Shown here one piece after another: positions 1 to 10,480 of a stretch of DNA of 64,000 nt; the first letter of the stretch is position 1, and each line of letters starts with the position of its first letter. This stretch comes from Virgibacillus ihumii. Lineage in GTDB: Bacteria > Bacillota > Bacilli > Bacillales > Amphibacillaceae. The notes below the pieces were generated by a model, which saw only the letters and a program-made list of their open reading frames with translations, had not been told where the DNA came from and made no database searches. The position numbers and the translations under genes were made by a program. Where the stretch lies: positions 992,001 through 1,056,000 of the forward strand of contig NZ_CACVAN010000001.1 of assembly GCF_902726655.1 (NCBI RefSeq). Direction: 5' to 3'.

Positions 1-153
1 TTGGTGTTGGCATGTAATCAGCTCGCTTCAATGAATAATTTTTTAGTTTATGCAACAATGTTTCTTAATAAAAGCATACAAGATATACAAATTTTAGGCA
101 AACTTAAGATAAGTCACTTCATTTGTCGGATAGCAAGGTAGTTATGAACCTGC

Positions 154-186
154 CAAAAAAAGGAACGGAAAATTTCCGTCCCTCTT
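154..186. terminator. Intrinsic terminator downstream of nrdJ
   Basis: A nine-base-pair stem (positions 162-170 with 174-182) has a three-base loop. On the minus strand it is followed by a run of seven T. It lies just past the nrdJ stop codon and would end its transcript. The plus-strand side also has a weak T-rich tail. Confidence 0.8.
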
Positions 187-192
187 TATTGC

Positions 193-2757
193 TTATAATC
201 CGCATTTTAGCTGGGCTCCGCAGCTCGTACAGGTGTTACAACCACCAATATCTTCCACACTGCCCTTTCGACAAACCGGACACGTATCACCGACTTCTGA
301 GCCGATGGTGACATTGGTCTTATCTAATTCCTGAATTGTATCCATCAGCACAACTTTCGGCTTCTCTGTATCCTCATCAAAGAGTTCGGTTTGTTCACCA
401 AATGAGTTTTCTTCAGCCTTCAATGTCAGAACTTGCGTATCCCGACTTCCATCAACATAGACCGTACCGCCTTTTGCTCCACCGTTATATAATCTGCGGT
501 AAACTTTCTCAACCTGGTCCACTGTATATCCTTTCGGAGCATTAACTGTTTTGGAAATGGAACTGTCCACCCAACGCTGGATCACGCATTGTGTATCAGC
601 GTGTGCTTCCGGCGCTAGATCCATTGCTGTCACAAAGAAATCCGGTAAATTTTCCGTATCGTCTTTCTGATTTCGACCAAGGTACTCTTCAACGATATCC
701 GCTTTCACCTCAATAAATTTGCCAAGCCGTCCGCTTCTGTAGTAAGAAAAAGAAAAATATGGTTCTAGTCCGGTTGATACACCAACCATCGTACCGGTGG
801 ATCCAGTTGGAGCCACTGTTAGCAAGTGTGAGTTACGAATCCCATGGTCCAATATATTCTGCCTGATATCTTCCGGCATCTTCTTCATGTAGCCTGTATT
901 GATAAATGCTTCGCGTAATGATCTGGTTTCATCATCCGTCTTTCCTGTCAGAAAAGGAAAACTTCCTTTTTCCTTCGCTAACTCAATCGATTCACGATAT
1001 GCAGTCGTCGCAATTGCTTCAAAAATTTGGTCAACCAGTTTATTTCCTTCCGTGGACCCGTATTCAGTTTGGCAGTATATCAACAGATCATGAAGACCCA
1101 TTACGCCAAGGCCAACCCGACGTTCACCAAGCGCCTGCTTTTTGTTTTCCTCCAAAAAATATGGCGTTGCATCAATCACATTATCCTGCATTCGAACACC
1201 GGTTTTTACGGTTTGTTTTAATTTTTCAAAGTTTACCTGGTTCGTTTCTTTATCGGCCATTTCTGCTAGGTTAACTGCTGCAAGATTACATACGGAATAC
1301 GGTGCCAGTGGCTGTTCTCCACATGGGTTGGTTGCAACAACCTGATCTCCATACGCTCTTGCATTCGTCATCTCGTTGGCATTATCAATATAGAAAATCC
1401 CCGGCTCTGCGGAATATGTGGCACAAATGTTAATCAGATTCCATAATTCACGAGCCGGTACTCTGTTGTAAACACGAACTCCGTATCCCATTTCTTCCCA
1501 TTTCCGAACATCGCCGATTTCATGCCATTTTTCATTATATGCCGTCATCTCCTCCGGTGAGTAATTTTCCACGTCAGGAAAGCGCAGCTCATACATTTCA
1601 TCATTTTCGATTGCATCCATCAAATCTTTTGTAATGCAAACGGAAATATTTGCACCGGTAAGAAACTCGGGATTGTGAACCGAATACGTCCCGCCAGTCA
1701 GCAGTTTCTGTTCCGCCTCTTTAAACGCCGCCTGTGTAAACCCACCTTGTCCAGGGATGGAACGATAATTAAGTATCCCCTGATACAGATCAGATTCTGT
1801 TTCCGTAAGCGGTGTGAACTTCAGTTTTTCCTGCGCTAATCGCTTTATTTGTTCATCCTCGGTATTCTCAATCAGATAACGGAGGATTCTCGGGTTCTGC
1901 ATTTTGGAGATAATGAACTCCATTACGTCCGGGTGTGAATCTACCAGCATAATCATTTGAGCGCCCCGTCTTGAACCGCCCTGTTCCACCAGGTGTGTAA
2001 GCTTGGCAATGTCATCAAGCCACGAGACTGACCCGGATGATTTACCGTTAACACCTCTTGCCAGTGTGTTTCGGGGCCTTAAAGTCGAACCATTCGTTCC
2101 TACCCCGCCACCCCGTGACATTATTTCCATAACCTGTTTGCGGTGATCAGAAATACCTTCCCGTGAGTCCCGGATATAGGGCATAACATAACAATTAAAA
2201 TACGTTACATCCGTCTCAGCACCAGCTCCATATAGTACACGGCCTGCCGGGATGAAATTCATGCTGCTTAGCTCATCATTAAATTTTTCAAACCATTTCG
2301 CTTGTTTCTCATCTGATGTTTCCACGTTTGCAAGTCCGGTAGCATTTCTTTTGGCAATTTGCTCATAAAAAATCTCCAATGGTTTGTCAATTACATCCAA
2401 TGGCCGGGTAACAATTCCGGATGATGCTTCCTCTTCATCGTCCAATACAGATGAAAATTCTGCATCAACTTTTATTTTTGCCTGTTTGCTTGACCAATTC
2501 ACAGATTTCACATATCCTAATCCACGTGCAGGGAATTTAGGGTCTGCCTTCACTGTAAGGACTACAAAATCTCCTGCTTTCAATGTTTTTTTCTCCGTAT
2601 CCTTAAAGGCGTACCTGTCCAGCATGACTAACCGCGACACTCCCTTATGTGTCAGTTTCATGTCGTCTGTCACAGGATGAACCTGCGGGAATAATTTGAT
2701 ATCCTCATTTAATGTTTGCAAATCGATGTTTCTGCTCTTTTCTACAGCAATCGACAT
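193..2757 (-). CDS. nrdJ: Adenosylcobalamin-dependent (class II) ribonucleoside-diphosphate reductase
   Basis: This enzyme reduces ribonucleotides to deoxyribonucleotides using vitamin B12 and does not need oxygen. The protein is about 854 residues, the usual size for the Bacillaceae NrdJ type. It carries the active-site NPCGE motif in its middle, the GSTGTMVGVSTGLEP nucleotide-binding segment, and a C-terminal cysteine-rich tail with CPVC and CTSC pairs that resembles the thiol-shuttle/zinc tail of class II enzymes. An ATG at 2763 is also in frame. The ATG at 2757 is preferred because the AAGGGG ribosome site lies eight bases upstream of it and only two from the first. No nrdAB-type genes are nearby. 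A paired NrdR operator lies upstream. Confidence 0.95.
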   Translation of the reverse strand: MSIAVEKSRNIDLQTLNEDIKLFPQVHPVTDDMKLTHKGVSRLVMLDRYAFKDTEKKTLKAGDFVVLTVKADPKFPARGLGYVKSVNWSSKQAKIKVDAEFSSVLDDEEEASSGIVTRPLDVIDKPLEIFYEQIAKRNATGLANVETSDEKQAKWFEKFNDELSSMNFIPAGRVLYGAGAETDVTYFNCYVMPYIRDSREGISDHRKQVMEIMSRGGGVGTNGSTLRPRNTLARGVNGKSSGSVSWLDDIAKLTHLVEQGGSRRGAQMIMLVDSHPDVMEFIISKMQNPRILRYLIENTEDEQIKRLAQEKLKFTPLTETESDLYQGILNYRSIPGQGGFTQAAFKEAEQKLLTGGTYSVHNPEFLTGANISVCITKDLMDAIENDEMYELRFPDVENYSPEEMTAYNEKWHEIGDVRKWEEMGYGVRVYNRVPARELWNLINICATYSAEPGIFYIDNANEMTNARAYGDQVVATNPCGEQPLAPYSVCNLAAVNLAEMADKETNQVNFEKLKQTVKTGVRMQDNVIDATPYFLEENKKQALGERRVGLGVMGLHDLLIYCQTEYGSTEGNKLVDQIFEAIATTAYRESIELAKEKGSFPFLTGKTDDETRSLREAFINTGYMKKMPEDIRQNILDHGIRNSHLLTVAPTGSTGTMVGVSTGLEPYFSFSYYRSGRLGKFIEVKADIVEEYLGRNQKDDTENLPDFFVTAMDLAPEAHADTQCVIQRWVDSSISKTVNAPKGYTVDQVEKVYRRLYNGGAKGGTVYVDGSRDTQVLTLKAEENSFGEQTELFDEDTEKPKVVLMDTIQELDKTNVTIGSEVGDTCPVCRKGSVEDIGGCNTCTSCGAQLKCGL

Positions 2758-2815
2758 ATCCATCGCCCCTTGCTAATTTCTTGTTGTTATAAACATACCA
2801 TACACTACCTTATAA

Positions 2816-2863
2816 AAACAATATATAGTACTCGTATTTTTTAACGAACACTATATATGGTGA
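2816..2863 (-). promoter_or_regulatory. Paired NrdR boxes upstream of nrdJ
   Basis: Two 16-base AT-rich palindromes, at 2816-2831 and 2848-2863, share the pattern C-N-ATATAT-N-GT. They are separated by exactly 16 bases, so their centres are 32 bp or about three helical turns apart. This is the architecture known for the NrdR repressor of ribonucleotide reductase genes. They lie 59 to 106 bases upstream of the nrdJ start. The intergenic gap 2764-3102 is shared with the divergent rhodanese gene. No cobalamin riboswitch was recognised in it. Confidence 0.82.
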
Positions 2864-3102
2864 ATTGAGCGAAAATCGCTCAAATTGTCAACACAAGAAA
2901 AACAACAATAAACTGTAGAAAATTAAGTATAAAAAAGCTAGCTGAACATATTTATGCATTTTATAACAATTTTGTAGTTTGCAACTTCATCTGAAATAGC
3001 GTATACCGACAAAATTCCATCTGCTAAGTAAAATACTTTGAAAAATACACCATTCCACCATATAATAGAATAGACACAAAAGAGAAATACGGGGGATCGG
3101 AA

Positions 3103-3468
3103 ATGGAATTTTTGGTAATTGCACTAGTAATCGTTTTTGGATTTCTGATGTTCAGATTCTTTAGACAACGAAATTTCTTAAAAACTTTGACGGAAGATCA
3201 ATTTCGTGAAGGTTATCGCAAAGCTCAACTAATTGATGTGCGGGAGCCTCAAGAATTTAAAAAAGGTCACATCCTTGGAGCACGTAACATACCGCTTACC
3301 CAGATGAAGCAGCGTCTTATCGAACTGAGAAAAGACAAGCCGGTGTATCTTTATTGTCAAAGCGGTTCCAGATCAGCAAGGGCTGCACAACTGCTCCATA
3401 AAAAGGGGTATGGGGATATTAGTCAGCTTAAAGGCGGATTTAAAAAATGGTCAGGAAAGATTAAATAA
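3103..3468 (+). CDS. yqhL: Membrane-anchored rhodanese-domain protein, YqhL type
   Basis: The 121-residue protein has one N-terminal membrane segment (about residues 2-18) and a single rhodanese domain. The active-site loop CQSGSRS (about residues 86-92) has the catalytic cysteine and the expected arginine. Upstream are the conserved DVREPQEF and HI-GARNIP segments. Rhodanese domains carry sulfane sulfur on the cysteine; the physiological partner of this one is unknown. It is monocistronic, has a GGGGG ribosome site, and is followed by a hairpin terminator. YqhL sits next to the gcvP genes in B. subtilis too. Confidence 0.9.
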   Translation: MEFLVIALVIVFGFLMFRFFRQRNFLKTLTEDQFREGYRKAQLIDVREPQEFKKGHILGARNIPLTQMKQRLIELRKDKPVYLYCQSGSRSARAAQLLHKKGYGDISQLKGGFKKWSGKIK

Positions 3469-3503
3469 ATGGACAGGAATTTTTCCTGTTCATTTTCTTT
3501 TAT
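3467..3503 (+). terminator. Terminator after yqhL
   Basis: An 11-bp stem with one G-T wobble (arms about 3469-3479 and 3484-3494) begins at the yqhL stop codon. It is followed by a T-rich tail on the plus strand. Confidence 0.75.
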
Positions 3504-3538
3504 CGTAAGTTATTACATTGTATACGACAGATGCAGTA

Positions 3539-3579
3539 AAATGGCAACTACCCAACAGTATAGGGGCAGTTGCCATTTC
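3539..3579. terminator. Hairpin between convergent yqhL and gcvPB
   Basis: Long inverted repeat with arms TGGCAACT-CC and GG-AGTTGCCA around an 11-base loop. On the minus strand it is followed by TTTT. It lies about 25 bases past the gcvPB stop and probably terminates the gcv operon. Confidence 0.7.
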
Positions 3580-3602
3580 TATGGAGTAAAGATTAACAAA
3601 TC

Positions 3603-5075
3603 CTAACCATTATTTTTTTCTTTCTGATAACGCAATATCGGTTTTCTTGCTGCCGTTGTCTCATCCATCCGTTTTACGATGGTATTATGAGGTGCTTCCT
3701 GAACAAGCTCCGGATCATTCTTGGCCTCATCTGAAATGGAAAGCATAGTATCAATGAAACCATCCAGGGTTTCTTTCGCTTCGGTTTCTGTCGGCTCAAC
3801 CATCAATGCCTCCTCAACGTTCAACGGGAAGTAAATGGTTGGTGGATGATAGCCATAGTCAAGCAGACGTTTGGCAATATCAAGTGTACGAACTCCTAAT
3901 TTCTTCTGCTTTTTTCCGGATAATACAAATTCATGTTTACAGTGCTGCGGGTATGGCAAAGCATATTCCTTCTCCAGTTTCCGCATCATATAGTTTGCAT
4001 TAAGGACCGCATATTCACTAACTTTCTTCAAACCTTCTGCACCCATTGTCCGGATATAAGTGTATGCCCGAAGATTTATACCAAAGTTGCCATAGTATGG
4101 TTTAACCCGACCAATTGACTGTGGACGGTCATAATCGAACAGATATTCATTGTCCCGTTTCACCAGCAGTGGTTTTGGCAAAAAGGCTGCCAGCTCATCC
4201 GACACACCGACCGGACCAGAACCAGGGCCTCCACCACCGTGTGGACCTGTAAACGTCTTGTGCAGATTCAGATGCACAACATCGAAGCCCATATCGCCGG
4301 GACGCGTATAGCCCATAATAGCATTCAAATTGGCTCCATCATAGTACAATTTGCCGCCGACACCATGGATGACTTCGGCCATTTCCAGAATTTCCGTCTC
4401 GAACAGCCCAAGCGTGTTGGGATTCGTCAGCATAAGTGCAGCAGTTTCCTCACTGACAACCCGCTTCAAATCCTCCAAATCAACAAGGCCGTGTTCGTTC
4501 GTTTTTACCGTTACAGCATCAAAACCGGCGACTTTAGCTGAAGCAGGATTAGTCCCGTGCGCTGAATCCGGTACCACTACCTGTGTCCGGTTATAATCCC
4601 CGTTTGCTTCATGAAATGCGCGTATCATCATTAGACCGGTCCATTCACCTTGAGCACCTGCTGAAGGCTGGAGTGAAACCTCGTGCATTCCCGTTATTTC
4701 CTTTAATGACTCTTGCAAATCATACATCATTTCCATGGCGCCCTGGACAGTTTTTTCACCCTGCAATGGATGAATATGACTGAATCCGGGCAGCCTTGCA
4801 ACATCTTCATTAATCTTTGGATTGTATTTCATCGTACACGATCCAAGCGGATAAAAACCGGAGTCAACACCATAGTTCCGATTCGATAGAGCAGTATAAT
4901 GACGCATTATTTCCAATTCACTTATTTCCGGTAAATCAGGTGCATCCCGGCGTACATACGTGTCTTCAAATTCACTGTCAAGGTCCGTTTCAGGTACATC
5001 CAGTTCCGGAAAACTGTAACTTGTTCGCCCCTCTTTGCTGCGTTCAAAAATCAATGGAAAATCTGTATTAGCCAT
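3603..5075 (-). CDS. gcvPB: Glycine dehydrogenase (decarboxylating) subunit 2
   Basis: This is the PLP-binding half of the glycine cleavage P-protein, which decarboxylates glycine and passes the aminomethyl group to the lipoylated H-protein. It is 490 residues long. The PLP lysine is in the motif [18 protein letters not shown]. Conserved [17 protein letters not shown] and PSAGAQGEW segments lie nearer the N terminus. It is the last gene of gcvT-gcvPA-gcvPB and its start overlaps gcvPA by eight bases, which suggests translational coupling. The split P-protein is typical of Bacillota. Confidence 0.97.
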   Translation of the reverse strand: MANTDFPLIFERSKEGRTSYSFPELDVPETDLDSEFEDTYVRRDAPDLPEISELEIMRHYTALSNRNYGVDSGFYPLGSCTMKYNPKINEDVARLPGFSHIHPLQGEKTVQGAMEMMYDLQESLKEITGMHEVSLQPSAGAQGEWTGLMMIRAFHEANGDYNRTQVVVPDSAHGTNPASAKVAGFDAVTVKTNEHGLVDLEDLKRVVSEETAALMLTNPNTLGLFETEILEMAEVIHGVGGKLYYDGANLNAIMGYTRPGDMGFDVVHLNLHKTFTGPHGGGGPGSGPVGVSDELAAFLPKPLLVKRDNEYLFDYDRPQSIGRVKPYYGNFGINLRAYTYIRTMGAEGLKKVSEYAVLNANYMMRKLEKEYALPYPQHCKHEFVLSGKKQKKLGVRTLDIAKRLLDYGYHPPTIYFPLNVEEALMVEPTETEAKETLDGFIDTMLSISDEAKNDPELVQEAPHNTIVKRMDETTAARKPILRYQKEKNNG

Positions 5076-6417
5076 GGATATCCCCCAATTCTTTCACAAA
5101 AGTATCAATTTCTTCTTTTGTCCGAATTTCTGTTCCCGCAACTAACATATCCCCTTTCAGTCCCGGATATTCTTTGCCGAGATCATCCCCGCCAATAATT
5201 CCCTTCTCAAGCAGCTGCTCGTTTACAGCTTCTGGGTCATCTGCAAGCTTGACTACCAATTCATTAAAAAATGGACCGGCAAATACTAATGAAATGCCGT
5301 TATTTTCAAGCTGCTGCTTCGCATAACGAGCCTTTTGCATATTCAATACCGCCATTTTCCGGATGCCATGCTTGCCTATTGAACTCATTGCCACTGAACT
5401 TGCCAGCGCATTCAATGCCTGGTTCGAGCAAATATTGGATGTTGCCTTATCACGTCTGATGTGCTGTTCACGAGCCTGCAGGGTCAGAACAAATCCGCGG
5501 ACACCATCTTCATCTGTTGTTTGTCCCACCAGCCGGCCGGGAACTTTACGCTTCAACTTATCCGTTGTTGCAAAATAACCGCAGTGAGGTCCGCCAAATT
5601 GTGCCGGTATACCAAACACTTGCGTATCACCGACAACAATATCCGCACCAAAATCTCCAGGTGGTGTCAAATATCCAAGTGATAACGGATTGCTGGACAC
5701 AATAAACATTGTCTTTTTCTGCTGTCTGATAATATTATTTATCTCTTCCAATGGTTCAACCTGTCCAAAAAAGTTCGGATATTGCATGACAACACTCGCT
5801 GTGTTTTCGTCTAATTCATTTTTCAACTGTTCCAGGTCTGTTTTGCCATCCTGATGGTCAATTTCCACAACCTCGAGATGCGGCCCTTTTGCATACGTAT
5901 CAATTACTGCACGTGATTCAGGATGAATTGCTTTGGATACAAGGATTTTTTTGCGTTTTGTCTGGCCGGCACTTAACGTTACAGCTTCAGCCAACGCTGT
6001 TCCACCATCATACATGGAGGAATTTGCCACATCCATCCCAGTCAATTCACAAATCATCGTCTGGAATTCAAAGATTGCCTGCAGTTCACCCTGTGATATT
6101 TCAGGCTGGTACGGTGTATAAGCAGTGTAAAATTCCGATCTTGAAATGACATGATCGACAACCGACGGAATAAAATGATCGTACACACCAGCTCCTAAAA
6201 AGGATGTGTACTCGGTAAGATTTGCATTTTTGTTCGCCATTAAAGACAGTTCTTTTTTCAATTGTGCTTCATTTGCTGGCTTTTTCAGATTAAGCTCATT
6301 TTTAAACCGGATTTTATCCGGGATATCAGAAAATAATGCTTCTGTGCTGTCAACACCTATTGTATCCAGCATTTGCTGCTTATCATCTGCTGTCATCGGC
6401 AAATAACGAAATTCCAT
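5068..6417 (-). CDS. gcvPA: Glycine dehydrogenase (decarboxylating) subunit 1
   Basis: This is the N-terminal half of the split P-protein and pairs with GcvPB. It has 449 residues. Recognisable segments are [32 protein letters not shown], and the [10 protein letters not shown] stretch near residue 330. The gene lies 12 bases downstream of gcvT. The ribosome site is GGAGGGG. It shares the glycine riboswitch at the head of the operon. Confidence 0.97.
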   Translation of the reverse strand: MEFRYLPMTADDKQQMLDTIGVDSTEALFSDIPDKIRFKNELNLKKPANEAQLKKELSLMANKNANLTEYTSFLGAGVYDHFIPSVVDHVISRSEFYTAYTPYQPEISQGELQAIFEFQTMICELTGMDVANSSMYDGGTALAEAVTLSAGQTKRKKILVSKAIHPESRAVIDTYAKGPHLEVVEIDHQDGKTDLEQLKNELDENTASVVMQYPNFFGQVEPLEEINNIIRQQKKTMFIVSSNPLSLGYLTPPGDFGADIVVGDTQVFGIPAQFGGPHCGYFATTDKLKRKVPGRLVGQTTDEDGVRGFVLTLQAREQHIRRDKATSNICSNQALNALASSVAMSSIGKHGIRKMAVLNMQKARYAKQQLENNGISLVFAGPFFNELVVKLADDPEAVNEQLLEKGIIGGDDLGKEYPGLKGDMLVAGTEIRTKEEIDTFVKELGDIHG

Positions 6418-6429
6418 GTAATCCCCTCC

Positions 6430-7536
6430 TTATTTATCACGCTTGTAAAATGGTGTTTTAACAACTTCTGCTTTTAATTTGCGTTTCCGAACCTGAACTT
6501 CCAATTCCGTGCCAAGCTCAGCAAATTCAGTTTTGACTAGTGCTAACCCAACATTTTTTTGCAGTGTTGGTGACTGTGTGCCGGAAGTAACAAATCCCGC
6601 CTCTTTTTCATCTTTATACACTTGGTATCCGGTACGTGGAATTCCTTTATCTATCATTTCAATACCGACCAGTTTTCGGTCTGCACCGTTCTCAATTTGT
6701 TCGGCCAGTTTTGCTTTCCCGATAAAATCAGAATCCTTATTTATTTTGACGGCAAACTTCATTCCCGCTTCAACAGGTGTGATATCTTTTGACAGTTCCT
6801 GTCCATACAACGCCAGTTTTGCTTCAAAGCGCAGTGTGTCCCTTGCACCCAGACCGATCGGTTCAACTCCAAAATCCTTACCTGCCTCAAAGATTTGATT
6901 CCATAAATCCCTGCCGGAACCAGCATCAATATAGATTTCAAATCCATCTTCCCCCGTATAACCGGTCCGTGATACGATTGCATCTTTTTCAACACCGGAG
7001 AAAGCCACAGGATTTTCAAAACGGAAAAATTTAATACCGCTTAAATCTGTATCGGTTAACTTTTGCAGAACTGCTTCCGCATCAGGGCCCTGCAGTGCTA
7101 GTTGAACATAATCAGATGATACATTTTTGATTTCCGCACCGTTATTGTTTTGTTTATTCAGCCACTCAAAATCTTTTTCCGTATTCGCTGCATTCACGAC
7201 AAGCAAATAGAAATCTTCATCAAGCATGTACACAATCAGGTCATCGACCGTACCGCCATCTTCATAACACATGAATGTATACTGAGCACGTTTTGGGGTC
7301 AATTTGGAGATATCATTCGTCATAACCTTCTGCAGGAATGGCAGACTTTCTGGCCCCTTCACAACTATCTCTCCCATATGTGATACATCAAATAACCCCG
7401 CTTTTGTTCTGGTGACTTCGTGTTCATGTTTAATGCCGTTGAATTGAACGGGCAAGTCCCAACCGCCAAAATCGACTGTCTTGCCTCCCAGTTTCTCATA
7501 TTCCGGGAATAATGGCGTTCGTTTTAAATCACTCAT
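6430..7536 (-). CDS. gcvT: Aminomethyltransferase, glycine cleavage T-protein
   Basis: The T-protein transfers the one-carbon unit from the H-protein to tetrahydrofolate, releasing ammonia. The protein is 368 residues from the chosen start. It shows the N-terminal [25 protein letters not shown] block, LFDVSHMGE and the folate-binding [12 protein letters not shown] motif. A GTG at 7545 is in frame, but it overlaps the AAGGAG ribosome site. The ATG at 7536 is eight bases from that site, so it is chosen. First gene of the gcv operon. Confidence 0.96.
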   Translation of the reverse strand: MSDLKRTPLFPEYEKLGGKTVDFGGWDLPVQFNGIKHEHEVTRTKAGLFDVSHMGEIVVKGPESLPFLQKVMTNDISKLTPKRAQYTFMCYEDGGTVDDLIVYMLDEDFYLLVVNAANTEKDFEWLNKQNNNGAEIKNVSSDYVQLALQGPDAEAVLQKLTDTDLSGIKFFRFENPVAFSGVEKDAIVSRTGYTGEDGFEIYIDAGSGRDLWNQIFEAGKDFGVEPIGLGARDTLRFEAKLALYGQELSKDITPVEAGMKFAVKINKDSDFIGKAKLAEQIENGADRKLVGIEMIDKGIPRTGYQVYKDEKEAGFVTSGTQSPTLQKNVGLALVKTEFAELGTELEVQVRKRKLKAEVVKTPFYKRDK

Positions 7537-7558
7537 ATCATCCACTCCTTTTTATGCA

Positions 7559-7598
7559 TTAAAATAGAGATTTCGCTGATACAAAATCAGGAAATCTC
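7559..7598 (-). terminator. Riboswitch-controlled terminator ahead of gcvT
   Basis: The stem AGAGATTTC/GAAATCTCT is followed by ATTTT on the minus strand. Its 5' arm overlaps the end of the second glycine aptamer (GGACAGAG), so ligand binding can compete with terminator formation. This makes it an ON-type expression platform for the gcv operon. Confidence 0.8.
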
Positions 7599-7778
7599 TG
7601 TCCTTTGACCAGAAAGTTGCACACATTTAAATCGGTTTCAGGATTATATGTGCTTGCTTCGTTGGTGGTTTACGAATAGTAAACTCTCTCCAGAGCTGCG
7701 TCCTACAAGAGTCTTTTTGCCTGAGAGATTCACATAAAGTTTGCTCCTTCGGCGTTACTGAAAAGTAAACTCTCCCCT
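7590..7778 (-). ncRNA. Tandem glycine riboswitch controlling gcvT-gcvPA-gcvPB
   Basis: Two aptamers follow one another in the gcvT leader. The first (about 7688-7778) has the hallmark segments GGGAGAG, CGCCGAAGGAGCAA, CTCTCAGGCAAAAAGAC and GGACGCAGCTCTGGAGAG. The second (about 7590-7687) is more divergent, with CACCAACGAAGCAAGC and TTTCTGGTCAAAGGACAGAG. This is the known glycine-sensing arrangement ahead of gcv operons and couples expression to excess glycine. An apparent 68-codon frame inside it is not a gene. Confidence 0.93.
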
Positions 7779-7928
7779 TGTATTCATTCGCATAATGAAA
7801 ATTGCTTATTTGGTTATAATATGTATCATACAAACGGAAATTTCTATTTTATATTGCATTCATTATATCATAAGAAATGATACAGAAGTAGACTTATGAA
7901 CAATTCATTTTTGAAAAGGAAGTGGATT

Positions 7929-9581
7929 ATGAAAGCTATCAGAATTGAGAAAGATTCCAGTTTTATCGATACCTTCCAGGAGACTTTAGATCGCGGCGGA
8001 AATCTCTCAACATGGAAACTTTTTAAAATGGCCTATGAGGCAGAACTGACTTCCATGGCACCATCATTCAACGGGTTACGCACACTTGAATTTCTGCCGC
8101 ACGTCAACTTTCTGGAGCATCAAATAAATTGTGCAACACAAGTTATTGAGGAAATGAACGGACGTGCCATTCTTGCCGATGAAGTCGGGCTGGGAAAAAC
8201 GATTGAAGCAGGCCTGATTTTAAAAGAATACATGCTGCGCGGCCTTGTGAAAAAAGCACTGATTCTAGTTCCTGCATCATTGGTAAATCAATGGGCTAAG
8301 GAATTAAATGAAAAGTTTTATATTCCTGCTATCGTGCACCGCAAAAATTATCAGTGGGAAGATCATCCGGTTATCATCTCTTCTATCGATACGGCAAAAC
8401 GTTCACCGCATCGTGAAAACATACTGGATATTGATTATGACTTCATCCTGATTGATGAAGCACATAAATTAAAAAACCACAAAACAAAAAATTTCGCATT
8501 TGTCCGGTCATTAAAAAAAACGTACTGTCTTCTGTTGACTGCAACACCAGTCCAAAACCGGCTTGTGGAAATATTTAACCTTGTTTCCATTCTAAAACCC
8601 GGACATCTCGGTGATTATGAATCATTTTTGGAACAGTACGGGACAAACCGAAACAAATTAAAACAAGATGCATATTTAAAGCAATTAATCCAAAAGGTAA
8701 TGATCCGAAACACCCGGGAAAATACGGACTTTGATAACATCAAACGAAATATTGAAACCATATGGGTGGATTTCAGTGAACAAGAACGAGAAACATATCA
8801 TCACCTGGAATCCATGACGGAAGGATTTCCTCCTTTTTCCCGGATTACATTGCTGCGTGAATTGTGCTCATCTCGCGAGGCGTGCTATTTATCGCTTGAT
8901 AAAATGGTCAAAAATAATGGTAATGAAAAATTGATCCAGCCGGTAACCGAAAAAATTGCTCATCTGGAGCAACATTCAAAGGCAGAAAAGGTTCTTGACA
9001 TAATCAAACAAATGAGCGATGAAAAGATAATAATCTTCACGGAATACCGGGCAACCCAAATTTATTTGCAATGGTATTTAAAACAGCACGGGATATCATC
9101 TGTTCCATTCAGAGGCGGATTTAAAAAGGGTAAGAAAGATTGGATGAAACACCTGTTTGAGAATCATGCACAAGTGTTGATCGCAACCGAAGCAGGTGGT
9201 GAAGGGATCAACCTTCAATTCTGCAACAACCTGATAAACTACGATTTACCATGGAATCCGATGCGGTTGGAGCAACGAATTGGCCGAATTCACCGATATG
9301 GTCAGGAAAACAATGTGCGGATTTTTAACTTCGCCATCCGTGATACAGTCGAAGAACATATTATGTCTCTGCTCTACGAAAAAATTAATTTGTTTGAAAA
9401 AATCATTGGAAATCTTGATAGTATTCTGGCGGAATTGAACATTAACGACATCGAAACAGAAATTCAATCGATATTTTCCGAATCGTCATCGACCGGAGAA
9501 ACAAAAATTAAACTGGATAATCTCTCTTCGGTAATTAATGACACAAACAATGAACTAGAGGAGCAACAATATGGCAATTGA
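7929..9581 (+). CDS. yqhH: SNF2/SWI2-family helicase, YqhH type
   Basis: Superfamily 2 double-stranded DNA translocase of about 550 residues. Visible motifs are motif I ADEVGLGKTIEAG, motif II IDEAHKLKN, motif III LLTATPVQN, and C-terminal motifs V and VI (TEAGGEGINLQ and EQRIGRIHRYGQ). The exact role is unknown; the family remodels DNA-protein complexes. An ATG at 7896 is in frame with only a weak ribosome site. The ATG at 7929 has AAAGGAAG about six bases upstream and is preferred. It overlaps yqhG by 11 bases and is divergent from gcvT, as in B. subtilis. Confidence 0.92.
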   Translation: MKAIRIEKDSSFIDTFQETLDRGGNLSTWKLFKMAYEAELTSMAPSFNGLRTLEFLPHVNFLEHQINCATQVIEEMNGRAILADEVGLGKTIEAGLILKEYMLRGLVKKALILVPASLVNQWAKELNEKFYIPAIVHRKNYQWEDHPVIISSIDTAKRSPHRENILDIDYDFILIDEAHKLKNHKTKNFAFVRSLKKTYCLLLTATPVQNRLVEIFNLVSILKPGHLGDYESFLEQYGTNRNKLKQDAYLKQLIQKVMIRNTRENTDFDNIKRNIETIWVDFSEQERETYHHLESMTEGFPPFSRITLLRELCSSREACYLSLDKMVKNNGNEKLIQPVTEKIAHLEQHSKAEKVLDIIKQMSDEKIIIFTEYRATQIYLQWYLKQHGISSVPFRGGFKKGKKDWMKHLFENHAQVLIATEAGGEGINLQFCNNLINYDLPWNPMRLEQRIGRIHRYGQENNVRIFNFAIRDTVEEHIMSLLYEKINLFEKIIGNLDSILAELNINDIETEIQSIFSESSSTGETKIKLDNLSSVINDTNNELEEQQYGN

Positions 9582-10347
9582 AAATCTCCATAACTTTTTG
9601 CACGATTATTTTTCAGCTCATCACTGTACATTATCATCGGATAGTGATGGAGTACTGCATGTACAACTTACAGAAGAAATGGATCGGGCACTAATGAACC
9701 GACCATTTTATTGGCATTACATCAAAAAGATTGGACAGCCCGGACAGCCAATGGAACTTACTTTTATCACCAATCATTCAAAACGGGATAATAAAGGGGA
9801 ATGGATTCACTTTGGAAGTCCAAGGCTCCAACAAATTACAAGTCATTTAAAACAAAATGAACAACATACAAAACTGTTTCAAAAAATGACAAATGAACAG
9901 AAAACTGCCCTGTTTCCATGGCTCGTCATTAATATGAAAATAAGCTACAGAGGAAAACAAAAAAGGGATGAAATGGTGTCAATTGGGCTTCAGCTTATCA
10001 ATGGTGCTATGCAGCTGGACATGATGGAAACATTAAAGAACATTCCGCTGCAAACAACTATTTCCGATTACTGCTATACCATTTCACCAATTATAAAACC
10101 AAAAAGTGGGTATTATCGAATCGAAAAGGTACTGGAAGGCTACATCCACGAACAAAGTCATGATTGGGCTGATGATTCCATTAAAACAATGAATGAGGAA
10201 ATCAGTCTGCTGAAGCATTTTTATCGAACTGATGATGGTGACCGGGATAAAGAAATGAATAAGGAAATCGAAGAAATCAAAAACCGCTACGACCCATATA
10301 TTACATTTGAACCAATTAATGGCGGATTAATTTATCTGGCCCAATAG
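9571..10347 (+). CDS. yqhG: YqhG family protein
   Basis: A 258-residue soluble protein of unknown function. It starts inside the end of the SNF2 helicase gene (11-base overlap, ribosome site GAGGAG), so the two are co-translated and probably act together. The N-terminal half matches the YqhG pattern (MNRPFYWHYIKKIGQPGQP and FGSPRLQQI). The C-terminal third is charged and probably helical. No enzyme motif was seen. Confidence 0.85.
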   Translation: MAIENLHNFLHDYFSAHHCTLSSDSDGVLHVQLTEEMDRALMNRPFYWHYIKKIGQPGQPMELTFITNHSKRDNKGEWIHFGSPRLQQITSHLKQNEQHTKLFQKMTNEQKTALFPWLVINMKISYRGKQKRDEMVSIGLQLINGAMQLDMMETLKNIPLQTTISDYCYTISPIIKPKSGYYRIEKVLEGYIHEQSHDWADDSIKTMNEEISLLKHFYRTDDGDRDKEMNKEIEEIKNRYDPYITFEPINGGLIYLAQ

Positions 10348-10450
10348 AGGTAATTGAAAGGTCAATATTTTCATTTGAACAAAGCATTTTGGTCATTATG
10401 CTGTGATCTACAAAACCTAAGTTCGTTACAAATAACTTATACAGCAAAAG

Positions 10451-10480
10451 AAACAGGCTGCGCTATGTCAGCCTGTTTTA
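10451..10480. terminator. Bidirectional terminator between yqhG and yqzE
   Basis: A nine-base perfect stem AACAGGCTG/CAGCCTGTT with an eight-base loop. A T run follows on the plus strand and TTCTTTT on the minus strand. The yqzE stop codon lies in its edge, so it serves both convergent genes. Confidence 0.8.

Noticed and set aside
1..149. Reading frame open from the window start to a stop at 147-149 on the plus strand
   Set aside because: It could be the end of an upstream gene, but its sequence has no recognisable family pattern and no codon support, and only about 49 codons are visible.
2864..3102. Search for a cobalamin riboswitch upstream of nrdJ
   Set aside because: No B12-box-like segment was found in the gap; only NrdR boxes are supported.
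7627..7833. 68-codon frame on the minus strand upstream of gcvT
   Set aside because: It lies wholly in the tandem glycine riboswitch and has no ribosome site.
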